Part shown: positions 52,400-61,860 of the stretch, piece by piece
Numbering within the stretch: position 1 is the first letter of the stretch
How the letters are laid out: the number at the start of each line of letters is the position of its first letter
Assembly (NCBI RefSeq): GCF_923079645.1
Contig: NZ_CAKLPY010000001.1
Location: 930,001 to 994,000, forward strand
Origin: Emticicia aquatica
GTDB taxonomy: Bacteria; Bacteroidota; Bacteroidia; Cytophagales; Spirosomataceae
Length of the DNA: 64,000 nt
Reading direction: 5' to 3'
The notes under the pieces: generated by a model
The model's database searches: none
The model's input: only the letters and a program-made list of their open reading frames with translations
Told to the model about the DNA's origin: nothing
Position numbers and translations under genes: made by a program

Positions 52400-52636
52400 A
52401 TGTTTAAATACATTCTGATAATATTTCTTTTAATAGCTTTTGTGCCAGCTATCCGTACTTTTTTGTTTAATATTTTGGTAGGAAATCAAATAGCAAAACA
52501 GCAAAAACGCTACAATGACTTCATGGAAAAAGAGCGTGGAAAAGAAGGTGAGATAAAAGTTAAAACCACTAAAACAAGTAATAAAAATACTGGATTTGAT
52601 AGTGGTCAATATGTTGATTATGAGGAAGTTAAATGA
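52400..52636 (+). CDS. DUF4834 family small membrane protein
   Basis: A 78-residue protein with one N-terminal membrane helix (MFKYILIIFLLIAFVPAIRTFLF in outline) and a charged tail containing QQKRYNDF and ending in GQYVDYEEVK, the features of the DUF4834 family restricted to Bacteroidota. Function unknown. It is 18 bases before doxX and probably co-transcribed with it. Confidence 0.8.
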   Translation: MFKYILIIFLLIAFVPAIRTFLFNILVGNQIAKQQKRYNDFMEKERGKEGEIKVKTTKTSNKNTGFDSGQYVDYEEVK

Positions 52637-52654
52637 TTTTTTGAGCGATAACTT

Positions 52655-53065
52655 ATGTTAAAAAAATATTTAATTCCAGCCTATCATTCAAGTCAAGTAA
52701 GTATCGCAATTTTAGTTTTACGACTTGGTTTAGCCTTCTTGATGATACCACACGGCTTTGATAAACTCCAAGAGTTTTTAGCAGGAAATCATGATTTCCC
52801 TGACCCGTTACACGTTTCACCAATCATTTCACACGGATTAACCATTTTTGCAGAATTATTCTGCTCAATTTTGCTACTTTTAGGCTTGTTTACTCGACCA
52901 GCTTTGATTATTCTGATTGGCTGCACGACAATTATCGCTTTCTCAATTCATGGTCAAGACCCTTTAAGTGACAAAGAACACGCACTTTTGTATCTGTTTG
53001 CATATATTGCCATTTTTCTAACTGGAGCGGGCAGATATTCGGTTGATGCTCGTCTTTTTAGATAA
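52655..53065 (+). CDS. DoxX family membrane protein
   Basis: A 136-residue protein with four membrane helices. VLRLGLAFLMIPHGFDKLQ at the first helix and the central ELFCSILLLLGLFTRPA are typical of DoxX proteins. Relatives are linked to thiosulfate oxidation or to redox stress complexes, but most are uncharacterised. It lies 6 bases before the HDAC-like gene. Confidence 0.88.
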   Translation: MLKKYLIPAYHSSQVSIAILVLRLGLAFLMIPHGFDKLQEFLAGNHDFPDPLHVSPIISHGLTIFAELFCSILLLLGLFTRPALIILIGCTTIIAFSIHGQDPLSDKEHALLYLFAYIAIFLTGAGRYSVDARLFR

Positions 53066-53071
53066 ACATTT

Positions 53072-53974
53072 ATGCTAAAAATAGCCTTCAATCAAATCTA
53101 TAAACATCCACTTCCCGAAGGTCATCGTTTTCCGATGCTGAAATATGAGTTAATTCCTGAACAATTATTGTACGAAGGAACTTGTACTCCTGACAATTTT
53201 TTTTCGCCAGGTATTGTTGAAGAACATTGGGCGTTAGGGGTACATGAACACCAGTATTTCCACGATTTATTAAAGCTCAGTATTGACCCAAAAATGGAAC
53301 GCCGCATTGGTTTTCCAATCTCAGAAATGCTCGTGAAGCGTGAACTGATTATTACTCAAGGAACAATTGATTGTAGTATTTTTGCTTTAGAATATGGCAT
53401 TTCAATGAATATTGCAGGAGGAACCCACCACGCTTATGCCGATAAAGGTGAAGGTTTCTGTTTATTGAATGATGTGGCGGTTGCTTCATATTATTTGCTT
53501 GAAAATCAGCTAGTTAATAAGATTTTAGTGGTTGATTTAGATGTTCATCAAGGTAATGGGACAGCCGTTATTTTTAAGGATGAACGGCGAGTTTTTACTT
53601 TTTCGATGCACGGAAAGGAAAATTATCCATTGAAAAAAGAAGCCTCAGATTTAGATATTGAACTTCCAACCAATTGTGGTGATGAGTATTATTTGAGTTT
53701 ACTTTATGAAAATTTACCTCGATTAATTGAACGAGAAAAACCGCAATTTATCTTTTATATTTCAGGCGTTGATATTCTTGCTTCGGATAAATTAGGTAAA
53801 CTAAATATTTCAATGGAAGCTTGCCGTCGTCGTGATGAATTTGTTTTTGAACAGGCTATTAAATATAAAATTTCAGTAGTAGTTGTAATGGGAGGGGGCT
53901 ATTCTCCCCGCATCGCTGACATCGTTGAAGCCCATTGTAATACTTTTCGTTTGGCAGAAAAAATGTACTTTTAA
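53072..53974 (+). CDS. Histone deacetylase/acetoin-utilisation family zinc hydrolase
   Basis: A 300-residue arginase/deacetylase-fold enzyme. The catalytic His pair is His119-His120 in GGTHHA, Zn ligands are Asp157 and His159 in DLDVHQGNGT, and the third Zn Asp lies in SGVDILASDKLG. Bacterial members deacetylate acetyl-lysine, acetylpolyamines or other amides; the substrate is unknown. It lies between doxX and deoC with gaps of 6 and 10 bases. Confidence 0.9.
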   Translation: MLKIAFNQIYKHPLPEGHRFPMLKYELIPEQLLYEGTCTPDNFFSPGIVEEHWALGVHEHQYFHDLLKLSIDPKMERRIGFPISEMLVKRELIITQGTIDCSIFALEYGISMNIAGGTHHAYADKGEGFCLLNDVAVASYYLLENQLVNKILVVDLDVHQGNGTAVIFKDERRVFTFSMHGKENYPLKKEASDLDIELPTNCGDEYYLSLLYENLPRLIEREKPQFIFYISGVDILASDKLGKLNISMEACRRRDEFVFEQAIKYKISVVVVMGGGYSPRIADIVEAHCNTFRLAEKMYF

Positions 53975-53984
53975 TTAAAAAAAC

Positions 53985-54656
53985 ATGATTAATTTATCAA
54001 AATATATTGACCATACACTTCTAAAACCGACTGCAACTGAAATGGATTTTAGAAAACTATGCGAAGAAATTTATCAAAATAGTTTCTATTCTGCTTGTGT
54101 ACCGCCTTATTATGTCGCTTTTGTTAAAGAGTTATTGGCTTATAGCGATGCAAAAGTTTGTACAGTTATTGGTTTCCCTTTGGGATTCCAAACAGCAGAA
54201 GTGAAAATGGCAGAATGCCAAAATGCCCTAAAAGATGGAGCAGATGAGTTAGATGTTGTCATGAATATAAGTGCTTTTAAATCAATGGCTTATGAAACTG
54301 TTAAGAATGAAATAAGCAATTTGGTAAATCTGGCACACAATCAAAATGCTTTGTTGAAAGTCATTATTGAAACGGCTTATTTAGATATTTTTGATATTCG
54401 CATTGCTTGCGAAATATGTGTAGAAGCTGGTATAGATTTTGTGAAAACTTCTACTGGTTTTGCTACAAAAGGTGCAGATTTGGAACAAGTAAAATTGATG
54501 CGAGAAATTTTGCCAAACAATATTCAAATCAAAGCATCGGGAGGAATTCAGACTTACGAGCAAGCAATTTCATTGATTGAAGCTGGAGCAACACGAATTG
54601 GAACTTCCTCAGGCGTGTCAATTGTAAGTGGGGGAGTTGGATACAGTGCTTATTAG
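53985..54656 (+). CDS. deoC: Deoxyribose-phosphate aldolase
   Basis: A 223-residue class I aldolase splitting 2-deoxyribose-5-phosphate into acetaldehyde and glyceraldehyde-3-phosphate. Schiff-base Lys154 in FVKTSTGF, Asp90 in ELDVVMNI and Lys183 in IKASGGI form the active site. Starts at IDHTLLKP, typical of DeoC. Last gene of its operon, before a strong terminator. Confidence 0.95.
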   Translation: MINLSKYIDHTLLKPTATEMDFRKLCEEIYQNSFYSACVPPYYVAFVKELLAYSDAKVCTVIGFPLGFQTAEVKMAECQNALKDGADELDVVMNISAFKSMAYETVKNEISNLVNLAHNQNALLKVIIETAYLDIFDIRIACEICVEAGIDFVKTSTGFATKGADLEQVKLMREILPNNIQIKASGGIQTYEQAISLIEAGATRIGTSSGVSIVSGGVGYSAY

Positions 54657-54664
54657 TGTTCAAT

Positions 54665-54702
54665 AAAAAAGGTTTTATGAAATTATTCATAAAACCTTTT
54701 TT
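54665..54702. terminator. Bidirectional terminator between deoC and sufD
   Basis: Perfect 17-base arms (54665-54681 and 54686-54702), core GGTTTTATGAA/TTCATAAAACC, 4-base loop, flanked by A and T runs. It serves both convergent genes. Confidence 0.9.
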
Positions 54703-54722
54703 TACCAAATTAAATTTAAAAA

Positions 54723-56048
54723 TCAAGCTGCTTCTAATTTTTCAAGAATCAACGCTTCAATATATTCCCTAATTGAATCAATTTTGATTTGAGTGACAAC
54801 ATCTTGGGCAAATGCCAAAAGTTGTAAGCGAATCGCTTCTTTTTTCGGAATTCCTCGTGATTGCATATAAAATATTGCTTCGTCGTTGAGTTGACCTGTT
54901 GTTGTTCCATGAGAACATTTTACGTCATCTGCCCAAATTTCCAATTGCGGTTTTGTATTCATAGTAGCTTCGTCAGACGTAACTACATTTCTACAATTTT
55001 GATAAGCATTTGTTTTTTGAGCATCTTCTCTTACGAAAATTTTGCCATTGAAAACACCAGTGGATTTATCCATCAAGATACCTTTATAGAGCTCGTTGCT
55101 TTCGCAATTTGGTTTTTGATGGTCAACTAAAGTATGATTATCAATGTGTTGTTTGCCATTTGGTACGTATAAACCATACAAATGGCTTTCTATATGTTCG
55201 CCATCTAAAACTACATTGAGGTTGTTTCTAACAAACCCACCATTCAAAGTGGCGGTTGCTGCATAAAAGTAGCTACGCCCCTTTTGATAAACTTGTGTTG
55301 TTCCGATATGGTATGATTTATCACTCTCATTTTGTACTTTATAATAATCAACCATTGCCGATTCTCCAACGATGATTTCAGTAACAGTATTTACAAAAGC
55401 TGCTTCATCGCCAACGGTACGATACGCTTCAGCAATTTTTACTTGAGAGTTTTTACCAACAATAATCAGGTTTCGAGGCTGTGAACCCACATTTGCCACA
55501 CGAGCATCTGAAATAAAACGAATTATAATTGGCTCTTCAACTACTTTATTATCAGCTACTTGTACAACTACACCATCATTTGAAAGGGCGGTGTTGAGAG
55601 CTGTGAAAGCATCTGTTTGGTAGTTAGCATATTTTCCGAAATAACCTTCAATAAGCTCTGGTTGTTGTGCAAGAGCTTCAGAAAAAGGAATTACTTTAAG
55701 TTTATCTTCAGGAGTGGAAATTTCTGAAATCTCAGCATTATAAACTCCATTGATAAAATACAAAACATTGCCATTGAGGTGTGGTAATGGAATTTGTTCG
55801 AGGTCAGATTTATTAAAATCGGTTTTTGTATGAAAATCGAATGTTTGTTTAATTAAATTACTCACATTCGAGTACTTCCATTCTTCGTGGCGAATGGTTG
55901 GAAAACCCAATTTATCGAAGTTTTTCATGGCTTCACTACGCACTTGATGAATGGGCATAGTGCTTTTTCCATTCAAAATTGCCTGTGATAACTGAAAATC
56001 AGCTATTAAATGTGCTTTTAAACTATCTTTATTTTCTATGGAATTCAT
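54723..56048 (-). CDS. sufD: Fe-S cluster assembly protein SufD
   Basis: A 441-residue SUF-scaffold component. The N-terminal helical part (GFPTIRHEEWKYSNV) is followed by the right-handed beta-helix core (residues ~170-400) with IDNHTLVDH, FNGKIFVREDAQKTNAYQ and KCSHGTTTGQLNDEAIFYMQSRG, conserved in SufB/SufD proteins. With SufB and SufC it builds Fe-S clusters in the cytoplasm. Separated from sufC here by a RidA-family gene. Confidence 0.94.
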   Translation of the reverse strand: MNSIENKDSLKAHLIADFQLSQAILNGKSTMPIHQVRSEAMKNFDKLGFPTIRHEEWKYSNVSNLIKQTFDFHTKTDFNKSDLEQIPLPHLNGNVLYFINGVYNAEISEISTPEDKLKVIPFSEALAQQPELIEGYFGKYANYQTDAFTALNTALSNDGVVVQVADNKVVEEPIIIRFISDARVANVGSQPRNLIIVGKNSQVKIAEAYRTVGDEAAFVNTVTEIIVGESAMVDYYKVQNESDKSYHIGTTQVYQKGRSYFYAATATLNGGFVRNNLNVVLDGEHIESHLYGLYVPNGKQHIDNHTLVDHQKPNCESNELYKGILMDKSTGVFNGKIFVREDAQKTNAYQNCRNVVTSDEATMNTKPQLEIWADDVKCSHGTTTGQLNDEAIFYMQSRGIPKKEAIRLQLLAFAQDVVTQIKIDSIREYIEALILEKLEAA

Positions 56049-56090
56049 TACTCAAAATTATCTATAATCTTTTTTTGAAAAGTTTATTGG

Positions 56091-56477
56091 CTATTTCGGA
56101 ACTTCCGCAATGGCTTCTAACTCTATTTTGTACCCAAAATGTAATTCATTGACTGGTATTATTGAACGTGCTGGTCGGTGTTCACCAAAAAAAGCAGCAT
56201 AAAGTTCATTGACAATGCCCCAATATTCTCCGCTTGAAATGTAAACGGTTGTTTTTACAACATGATTAGCGTCTAAACCTATTTCTTGTAAAATCTGCGT
56301 TAAATTATCAAAAACTACTGCCAATTGTTGTTCAATACTTGATTCAATCGGTAGTTTTTCTGATGATTTGATTTTTATTGGTAAAATCCCAGAAGTAAAC
56401 AAAAATCCATTACTAACAATTGCTTGCGAGTAATGCCCAACAGGTTTTGGACTATCAGAAACTTGGATTTTATTCAT
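56091..56477 (-). CDS. RidA family protein
   Basis: A 128-residue YjgF/YER057c/UK114 protein with the family's PVGHYSQAIVSNGFLFTSG, VKTTVYIS and the active-site-like region EHRPARSIIPV with its Arg. RidA deaminates reactive enamine/imine intermediates from PLP enzymes. It sits between sufC and sufD (21 and 42 bases), so it is co-expressed with Fe-S assembly; that link is positional only. Confidence 0.9.
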   Translation of the reverse strand: MNKIQVSDSPKPVGHYSQAIVSNGFLFTSGILPIKIKSSEKLPIESSIEQQLAVVFDNLTQILQEIGLDANHVVKTTVYISSGEYWGIVNELYAAFFGEHRPARSIIPVNELHFGYKIELEAIAEVPK

Positions 56478-56498
56478 ATCACAACAGCATTAAAAAAC

Positions 56499-57263
56499 TT
56501 AGGCTACTTCTAAAGCATCCACTTCATTTTTAATCCAATCGTAGCCTTTTTCTTCCAGTTCAAGAGCCAATTCTTTTGTGCCAGATTTTACGATACGACC
56601 TTTATAAAGTACGTGAACAAAGTCTGGAACGATGTAATCTAATAAACGCTGATAGTGAGTTACGACGATGAAAGAACGATTTTCGTTACGCAATTGGTTT
56701 ACACCTTCAGCCACAATGCGAAGAGCATCAATATCAAGGCCAGAGTCAGTTTCGTCTAATATTCCTAAACTTGGCTCAAGCATTGCCATTTGAAAAATTT
56801 CATTGCGTTTTTTTTCTCCACCCGAAAAACCTTCATTGAGAGAGCGTTTCAGAAGAGCATCATCAATTTTTACTAATTTTGCTTTTTCTCTCATTCTTTT
56901 CAAAAATTGAGCGGCATCAAGTGGTTCTTGACCGTGGTATTTTCTGATTTCATTGAGAGCAGTTTTTAAGAAGTTAATGGTAGTTACTCCTGGAATTTCA
57001 ACTGGGTATTGAAATGCTAAGAAAATTCCTTCAGCAGCACGTTTTTCAGGAGCTAAATCAAGTAAATCTTTACCATTGAATGTAACAGAACCATCGGTAA
57101 CTTCGTAGTCTTCACGACCAGCCAAGACCGATGCTAAGGTGCTTTTTCCAGAACCATTTGGACCCATAATTGCGTGAACTTCACCTGGTTTTATCTCTAA
57201 ATTGATTCCACGTAATATTTCTTTTTCCTCTATTCTGGCGTGTAAATTACTGATAGTAAGCAT
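56499..57263 (-). CDS. sufC: Fe-S cluster assembly ATPase SufC
   Basis: A 254-residue ABC ATPase. Walker A GPNGSGKST, signature FSGGEKKRNEIFQM and Walker B LGILDETDSGLDIDAL are the exact SufC variants. It drives the SufBCD scaffold. sufB, normally directly before sufC, and sufS are absent from both sides here, so they must be encoded elsewhere. Confidence 0.96.
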   Translation of the reverse strand: MLTISNLHARIEEKEILRGINLEIKPGEVHAIMGPNGSGKSTLASVLAGREDYEVTDGSVTFNGKDLLDLAPEKRAAEGIFLAFQYPVEIPGVTTINFLKTALNEIRKYHGQEPLDAAQFLKRMREKAKLVKIDDALLKRSLNEGFSGGEKKRNEIFQMAMLEPSLGILDETDSGLDIDALRIVAEGVNQLRNENRSFIVVTHYQRLLDYIVPDFVHVLYKGRIVKSGTKELALELEEKGYDWIKNEVDALEVA

Positions 57264-57299
57264 TTTATTCTTTTGCGTGTTATAAACTGTTTAGCGACT

Positions 57300-57317
57300 C
57301 ACGAAAGGGTTTTCGTG
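57300..57317. promoter_or_regulatory. Inverted repeat in the sufC leader
   Basis: CACGAAA-GGGT-TTTCGTG is a perfect inverted repeat with 7-base arms and a 4-base centre. It lies between the predicted transcription start (~57326) and the sufC ATG, so it could be a repressor site or a leader hairpin. Confidence 0.45.
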
Positions 57318-57331
57318 TTGTAATTAATTTA

Positions 57332-57339
57332 CAAAGATA
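57332..57339 (-). promoter_or_regulatory. sufC -7 promoter element
   Basis: Minus-strand TATCTTTG (57339-57332) is a perfect TAnnTTTG. No TTTG is found 19-20 bases upstream, which fits a promoter needing an activator. Start would be near 57326. Confidence 0.45.
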
Positions 57340-57440
57340 CAATCAAAATAGCCAAGATGCTATTCTTTATCTATAATAACTCTAAATAATGATTAGTTGT
57401 TCCGCGTTTGTAAGAAAAACTGTATTTTTTTTGTACTTTT

Positions 57441-58487
57441 CTAAGAAACTACTTCATAAACCTTAACTGCAAGTGCCTTATTTTTGAGATTTATCTCGCC
57501 AACTTCTTGACAAGTAAATGATTCTTTAACAATCATGTAGGCTTCTTCGCTCAGTAGAATTTGGCTTGGTTTGGCCGCAGATTGAAGTCTTTGGGCTGTA
57601 TTTACAACATCCCCGATAACGGTATAATCTAGTCGTCTGAGTGAAGCCGAACCAATATTTCCAGAAATGACTTCTCCTGTATTAATTCCGATAGAAACTT
57701 TTGGTAAATATGTAATATGACTTGGTAAACTTTCTTCGATTGAATCTATTTTTGTTCTTACTGCTAAGGCAGCTTCAATGGCACGGTCGAGATGATATTC
57801 ACCTTTAAAAACAGCCATTACTGCATCGCCCATAAATTTATCAATGTGTCCGCCTTGCTCCATAATTTCTTTGACCATTGCATCAAAATATTTGTTAATT
57901 AAGTTGACAACAGTGTCAGGAGCTTCTTTTTCGGAAATAGACGTAAAGCCACAAATATCAATAAAAACAATGGTTGCTTCAATCGTTTCGTTAGCTGTAA
58001 GCGATGATTCAAATTCATGGCTGCCCATAAACTTTAGAACGTTTTCATCGACATACATTTTCAAAATATTATTTTCTTTGATTGCCTGCAAAGTTTCTCG
58101 AATCTGAATCACGTGCCTGAGCGTTTTCTCGACTGTCAATTCTAAATCCTCAAAATTGATTGGTTTGCACAGAAAATCAAATGCCCCACGATTCATTGCC
58201 AAACGAATATTATCCATATCACCATACGCAGAAACTATCACTGATTTGAGCAAAGGATTTTGTTCAGAAAGTTTAGTTAGTAGCGTCAATCCATCCATTT
58301 CTGGCATGTTGATGTCGCTCAAAACCATATCAATATCAGGGCTATTGTGCAGCAAACGTAGGGCTTCAGCTCCGTTTTGAGCGAAGCAAAATTCGTAAGT
58401 TTTTTCTCGTATTTGTCGGCGGAATTTTTGTTTGATGAGGATTTCTAAATCAGCCTCATCATCAACAACCATTATTTTGGCGTTCAT
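57441..58487 (-). CDS. Response regulator with class III adenylate cyclase output domain
   Basis: A 348-residue protein. Receiver domain 1-125 (phosphoacceptor Asp58 in VLSDINMP), then a short helix, then a class III cyclase from ~165. Metal-binding Asp177 and Asp221, substrate-specifying Lys217 and Thr289, and transition-state Asn296 and Arg300 are all present; the Lys/Thr pair predicts ATP rather than GTP as substrate. So a phosphorelay would set cAMP production. Its start overlaps the stop of the receiver-only gene by 4 bases. Confidence 0.93.
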   Translation of the reverse strand: MNAKIMVVDDEADLEILIKQKFRRQIREKTYEFCFAQNGAEALRLLHNSPDIDMVLSDINMPEMDGLTLLTKLSEQNPLLKSVIVSAYGDMDNIRLAMNRGAFDFLCKPINFEDLELTVEKTLRHVIQIRETLQAIKENNILKMYVDENVLKFMGSHEFESSLTANETIEATIVFIDICGFTSISEKEAPDTVVNLINKYFDAMVKEIMEQGGHIDKFMGDAVMAVFKGEYHLDRAIEAALAVRTKIDSIEESLPSHITYLPKVSIGINTGEVISGNIGSASLRRLDYTVIGDVVNTAQRLQSAAKPSQILLSEEAYMIVKESFTCQEVGEINLKNKALAVKVYEVVS

Positions 58488-58858
58488 AAAGAGCTTTTGA
58501 GTTTTTGTTTGAGTTCAGTAAAATCTAACGGTTTTGTCAAGAAATCATTTGCTCCTAAATTCATGGCTTGGTCATGACTTTCCACGTCGCCATAAGCTGT
58601 TATCATCATAATAGTTGGAGGTGAAGAAGGAGATTTTGAACGAATTTGTTTCAAAAGTTCGATACCACTCATACCTGGCATATTGATGTCTGATAAAATC
58701 AAAATCGCTTCTAAATTCTGACCTTTAAGGTATTCAAGTGCTTCTTCCCCCGAACCGCTAAATGCAAAATCAAATTCACCCGCTTTTATTTCTCTACGGA
58801 AGCGTTGTTCAAATAAGGTTCTTACATCTTCTTCATCATCTACAACTAATATTTTCAT
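58484..58858 (-). CDS. Single-domain response regulator
   Basis: A 124-residue receiver with Asp7/Asp8, phosphoacceptor Asp57 in LSDINMPG, Thr/Ala switch in MITAYG and Lys in TKPLDF. No output domain. Its sequence resembles the receiver of the next gene (both contain the [18 protein letters not shown] type helix), suggesting duplication; it may act as a phosphate sink or relay. Translationally coupled to the cyclase gene. Confidence 0.92.
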   Translation of the reverse strand: MKILVVDDEEDVRTLFEQRFRREIKAGEFDFAFSGSGEEALEYLKGQNLEAILILSDINMPGMSGIELLKQIRSKSPSSPPTIMMITAYGDVESHDQAMNLGANDFLTKPLDFTELKQKLKSSL

Positions 58859-58908
58859 TGGAAATATTTTTGGGGTTACTAATTTTTAAACATTTATCAA
58901 ATCATTTT

Positions 58909-58916
58909 CAAATATA
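58909..58916 (-). promoter_or_regulatory. -7 element before the receiver/cyclase pair
   Basis: Minus-strand TATATTTG (58916-58909) is a perfect TAnnTTTG. No good -33 partner is seen. Transcription would start near 58903, about 45 bases before the ATG at 58858, suggesting that these two genes can be transcribed apart from the kinases upstream. Confidence 0.4.
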
Positions 58917-58987
58917 AGGTAATTTAATTACAATTTTTTATACCTTAAGTTTGGTCCAGTCTTAATTAATGTGGCATTTGTTGTTAA

Positions 58988-59791
58988 TCAGAAATTAGGT
59001 TCGCCAAATGGTGGACAACTTAGTTTTGGTTCATTCTGACTATCCATTCCATCAAAAGTTGAGAAAATACTTGTTGACAAAGTATTTGTTTCTGAATTGA
59101 CTCCACGAAAAATCAAATGAAAACAATTGTAGTCATTAGGCGAAACCGCTTTCATAAAACCATACGTTATTCTTAATTTATCACAACCCTGATTTTCCAA
59201 AATAATTAAATCGTCTAGTACTTTTTCTAGTCGCATATATGTGCCAAAAATAATGAGATGATTGTCATAAAGTGGCTTAAATGTTTCTTTGAAATGGCTT
59301 CTCATTTTATTGAGTTGGGCTTTGGTTTCAATATTATTATCCAAAGAAGCATTTTTACCAGAAAAAACATGAGGAGAAACCCTGAGTGGTTTATCTTGAA
59401 GATTTGCAGTGGCCGAATGGTCAAGTCTTACACCCCACATCGAAAGGTCAAAGTTATGTTTATTGCCAATTGTTTCAAGGCCATAAAAAACACCTAAATG
59501 CGTCAGTTTTCTTCCGCCACTTTCTTGATTAATAAATTGGGAAATATTGTTTTTTGCCTCTGAAATAGGCAAAATAATGGTTTTAAAAGTAGTATTTGTT
59601 CTTGTTGCTTCAGTTGCCAACATCTTTTCTACATTGGTAAGCTTATCCTGCGTGATTGGAAAAATTCCGTCTTTTTCTCGGAGGCTTTCTCGTAGATTAG
59701 CAATATTTAAACTCGATTGGGCAAGAGAAGTATAAGAAATAACTAAAAAAACTAAAACAGTCTGTATGATTCTGATTTTAAAATTAGGCAT
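58988..59791 (-). CDS. Secreted protein of unknown function
   Basis: A 267-residue protein with a signal peptide (FLVISYTSLAQ) and no domain I recognise. Visible features are a coiled N-terminal segment, a YDNHLIIFGTYMRLEKVLDDL stretch in two turns, and two cysteines near the C-terminus (CDKLRITYGF, NCFHLIF) that might form a disulfide. It lies between the TPR kinase and the receiver genes on the same strand, so it may be a periplasmic input or output of that signalling cluster. Confidence 0.6.
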   Translation of the reverse strand: MPNFKIRIIQTVLVFLVISYTSLAQSSLNIANLRESLREKDGIFPITQDKLTNVEKMLATEATRTNTTFKTIILPISEAKNNISQFINQESGGRKLTHLGVFYGLETIGNKHNFDLSMWGVRLDHSATANLQDKPLRVSPHVFSGKNASLDNNIETKAQLNKMRSHFKETFKPLYDNHLIIFGTYMRLEKVLDDLIILENQGCDKLRITYGFMKAVSPNDYNCFHLIFRGVNSETNTLSTSIFSTFDGMDSQNEPKLSCPPFGEPNF

Positions 59792-59848
59792 TTCCTTTTA
59801 TGAGATTTAAAGGTTTATAAGCAATGAAATAAAGTTTTTACAAAACGA

Positions 59849-61852
59849 CTATATTGTGATAATAAACGTAGTTCCTTGACCCTCAGTGCTTTCCACTTCA
59901 ATTGTTCCACCATGCCCTTTCGTAATTATATCATAAGCCAAACTTAGACCTAAACCTGTTCCCTCTCCAGCGGGTTTAGTGGTAAAAAAAGGTTGAAATA
60001 TTTTTGCTTTAATGGCCGAAGACATGCCTGTGCCATTGTCGGTAATTCGGATTTCGACCTTTGGTGAGGGATTTGTCAAATAACGCGTACTTACGGTTAC
60101 TTTTGGTTTAAAATTTTCTTGATTTTTGAGCGAAGCCGACGCATAAAACGCATTATTAAATAAATTCAATAAGACACGGCCAATTTCTTGCGGAATGACT
60201 TCGATTTTTGGTAAATTTTCATCGAAATCAGTCTTAAAATCGGCGTTAAAAGTTTTATCTTTTGCTCTTAAACCGTGAAAACTCAATCGGATGTATTCAT
60301 CGGCGAGTGCATTTATATCAGTCAATTCTTTTTCTCCAGCACTCGTGCGTGAATGTTGTAACATTCCTTTTACAATACTACTTGCTCGCTTACCATGATG
60401 ATTGATTTTTTCTTGATTTTGGGTCAAATCACCAATAATTTCATCTATATATACTTTATCTTTTTCAGGAATTTCGAGTTTTTCGATTTCTTCTTTCAAT
60501 TCTTTTGCAATGTCAATGCTTAATTCTGAGAAATTATTCACAAAATTTAATGGATTCTGAATTTCATGGGCAATTCCAGCGGTGAGTTCGCCTAAACTAG
60601 CGAGTTTTTCAGATTGAATTAATTGCACTTGCGTAGTTTTTAGGTCGTGAAGTGCTTTTTCTGCTTTATCTCTTTGCGTATCAATTTCTTCCTTTTGAAT
60701 ATGCAATAAATGATTTGCACGATGCTTGTTTTTATTGTTTCGATAAAGGAAAAATACCACAATCAAAACCATAATGAGTAGCACCAAAAGTGCGTAAATT
60801 TTTATTTCACTTTCCAACGCTTTTTGATGCACTTCAACTTTACGTTGCACTTGTGACTCTCTTTCTTGTTCTTCATAAGCCAAACGCTCAATTTGTCGCA
60901 CCTGTTCTTGACTAAAAAGGCTATCTTTATCTGCTGTTGTAATTTTATAGTAATGCAATGATTCTTTCAAATCATTCTTTTTTTCATAAATTTCAGAAAG
61001 CAGTTGAGCCGAAAAGATAGCTGTTTGAAGATGGTTATTTTGGTGTGAATGAATTAAAGCTTTTTTTGCGTAAAAGATGGAAGAATCTGTTTGATTAGTA
61101 GCTTTAAAAATAGATGCTAGGCCATAAAATACTCGACCTTCATTAAATGCTGCTTTTAAAGAAAGACTTTTTCGAAAATAAAATAATGCCGAATCCTTTT
61201 GTTTTAATTCCCAAAATGAGCTGCCAATGTAATAAGTAATCGTTGGTAATTGAAATGTCAAATTGTTTTTGAGCGAATATTTATAAGCATTTTTGAAAAA
61301 ATAAAGTGCTGAATCATTTTTTTTCATGTCTTTATACACAAAACCCGAAGTCAGATTCAATGGCATTTCACTAGCTGAAATATGCAATGAATCTTGAATT
61401 TTCTTAGCTTTTGATAAATATTCTAAGGCAGTTTTGAATTGTTTTCGATTCGTATAAAGTAAAGCAAATTTTAAGTTGATAGTTGTTAATTCTTTTGGCA
61501 TATTATTTTTTTCACTCAAAAACTTCGCTTCAGTAAGTTTAAAAAGTGCTTCAGAATAATCAGAAGTGCCAAGCATAATTTGAGCTGATGAAATGGCAGA
61601 AAGAATTTTTCCTTTGTCGTACCGTAGTTTACTAGCGAGTATCCACGCATCACGGCCATAGCGAAGTGCCAAAATTGGATTAATATTTGTATAAAATCCA
61701 GTCAATTTTTCCAAAATCAAAACTTTGGTCGTATCATTTGCTTGCTTGCTCAAAACTCGCTTTAAGCTATCGCCAACGGTTGGGTTTGACGGTTGAGCAA
61801 AAGCTATTTTTGTTGCCAATGATATGAAAAATATGTACAAAAATCTTTGCAT
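59849..61852 (-). CDS. TPR-containing sensor histidine kinase
   Basis: A 667-residue kinase with a signal peptide, TPR repeats over ~30-340 (LEYLSKAKKIQDSL, ALYFFKNAYKYSL, ALFYFRKSLSLKA), one membrane helix at ~352-370, a coiled coil, and a HisKA/HATPase core: His429 in AGIAHEIQNPLNFVNNFSE, N box LLNLFNNAFYA, G boxes ITDNGTGM and GTGLGLSL. The TPR part would be periplasmic, an input layout common in Bacteroidota. Its kinase core is strikingly similar to that of the adjacent kinase. 8 bases separate the two genes. Confidence 0.93.
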   Translation of the reverse strand: MQRFLYIFFISLATKIAFAQPSNPTVGDSLKRVLSKQANDTTKVLILEKLTGFYTNINPILALRYGRDAWILASKLRYDKGKILSAISSAQIMLGTSDYSEALFKLTEAKFLSEKNNMPKELTTINLKFALLYTNRKQFKTALEYLSKAKKIQDSLHISASEMPLNLTSGFVYKDMKKNDSALYFFKNAYKYSLKNNLTFQLPTITYYIGSSFWELKQKDSALFYFRKSLSLKAAFNEGRVFYGLASIFKATNQTDSSIFYAKKALIHSHQNNHLQTAIFSAQLLSEIYEKKNDLKESLHYYKITTADKDSLFSQEQVRQIERLAYEEQERESQVQRKVEVHQKALESEIKIYALLVLLIMVLIVVFFLYRNNKNKHRANHLLHIQKEEIDTQRDKAEKALHDLKTTQVQLIQSEKLASLGELTAGIAHEIQNPLNFVNNFSELSIDIAKELKEEIEKLEIPEKDKVYIDEIIGDLTQNQEKINHHGKRASSIVKGMLQHSRTSAGEKELTDINALADEYIRLSFHGLRAKDKTFNADFKTDFDENLPKIEVIPQEIGRVLLNLFNNAFYASASLKNQENFKPKVTVSTRYLTNPSPKVEIRITDNGTGMSSAIKAKIFQPFFTTKPAGEGTGLGLSLAYDIITKGHGGTIEVESTEGQGTTFIITI

Positions 61853-61860
61853 ATTTTATG

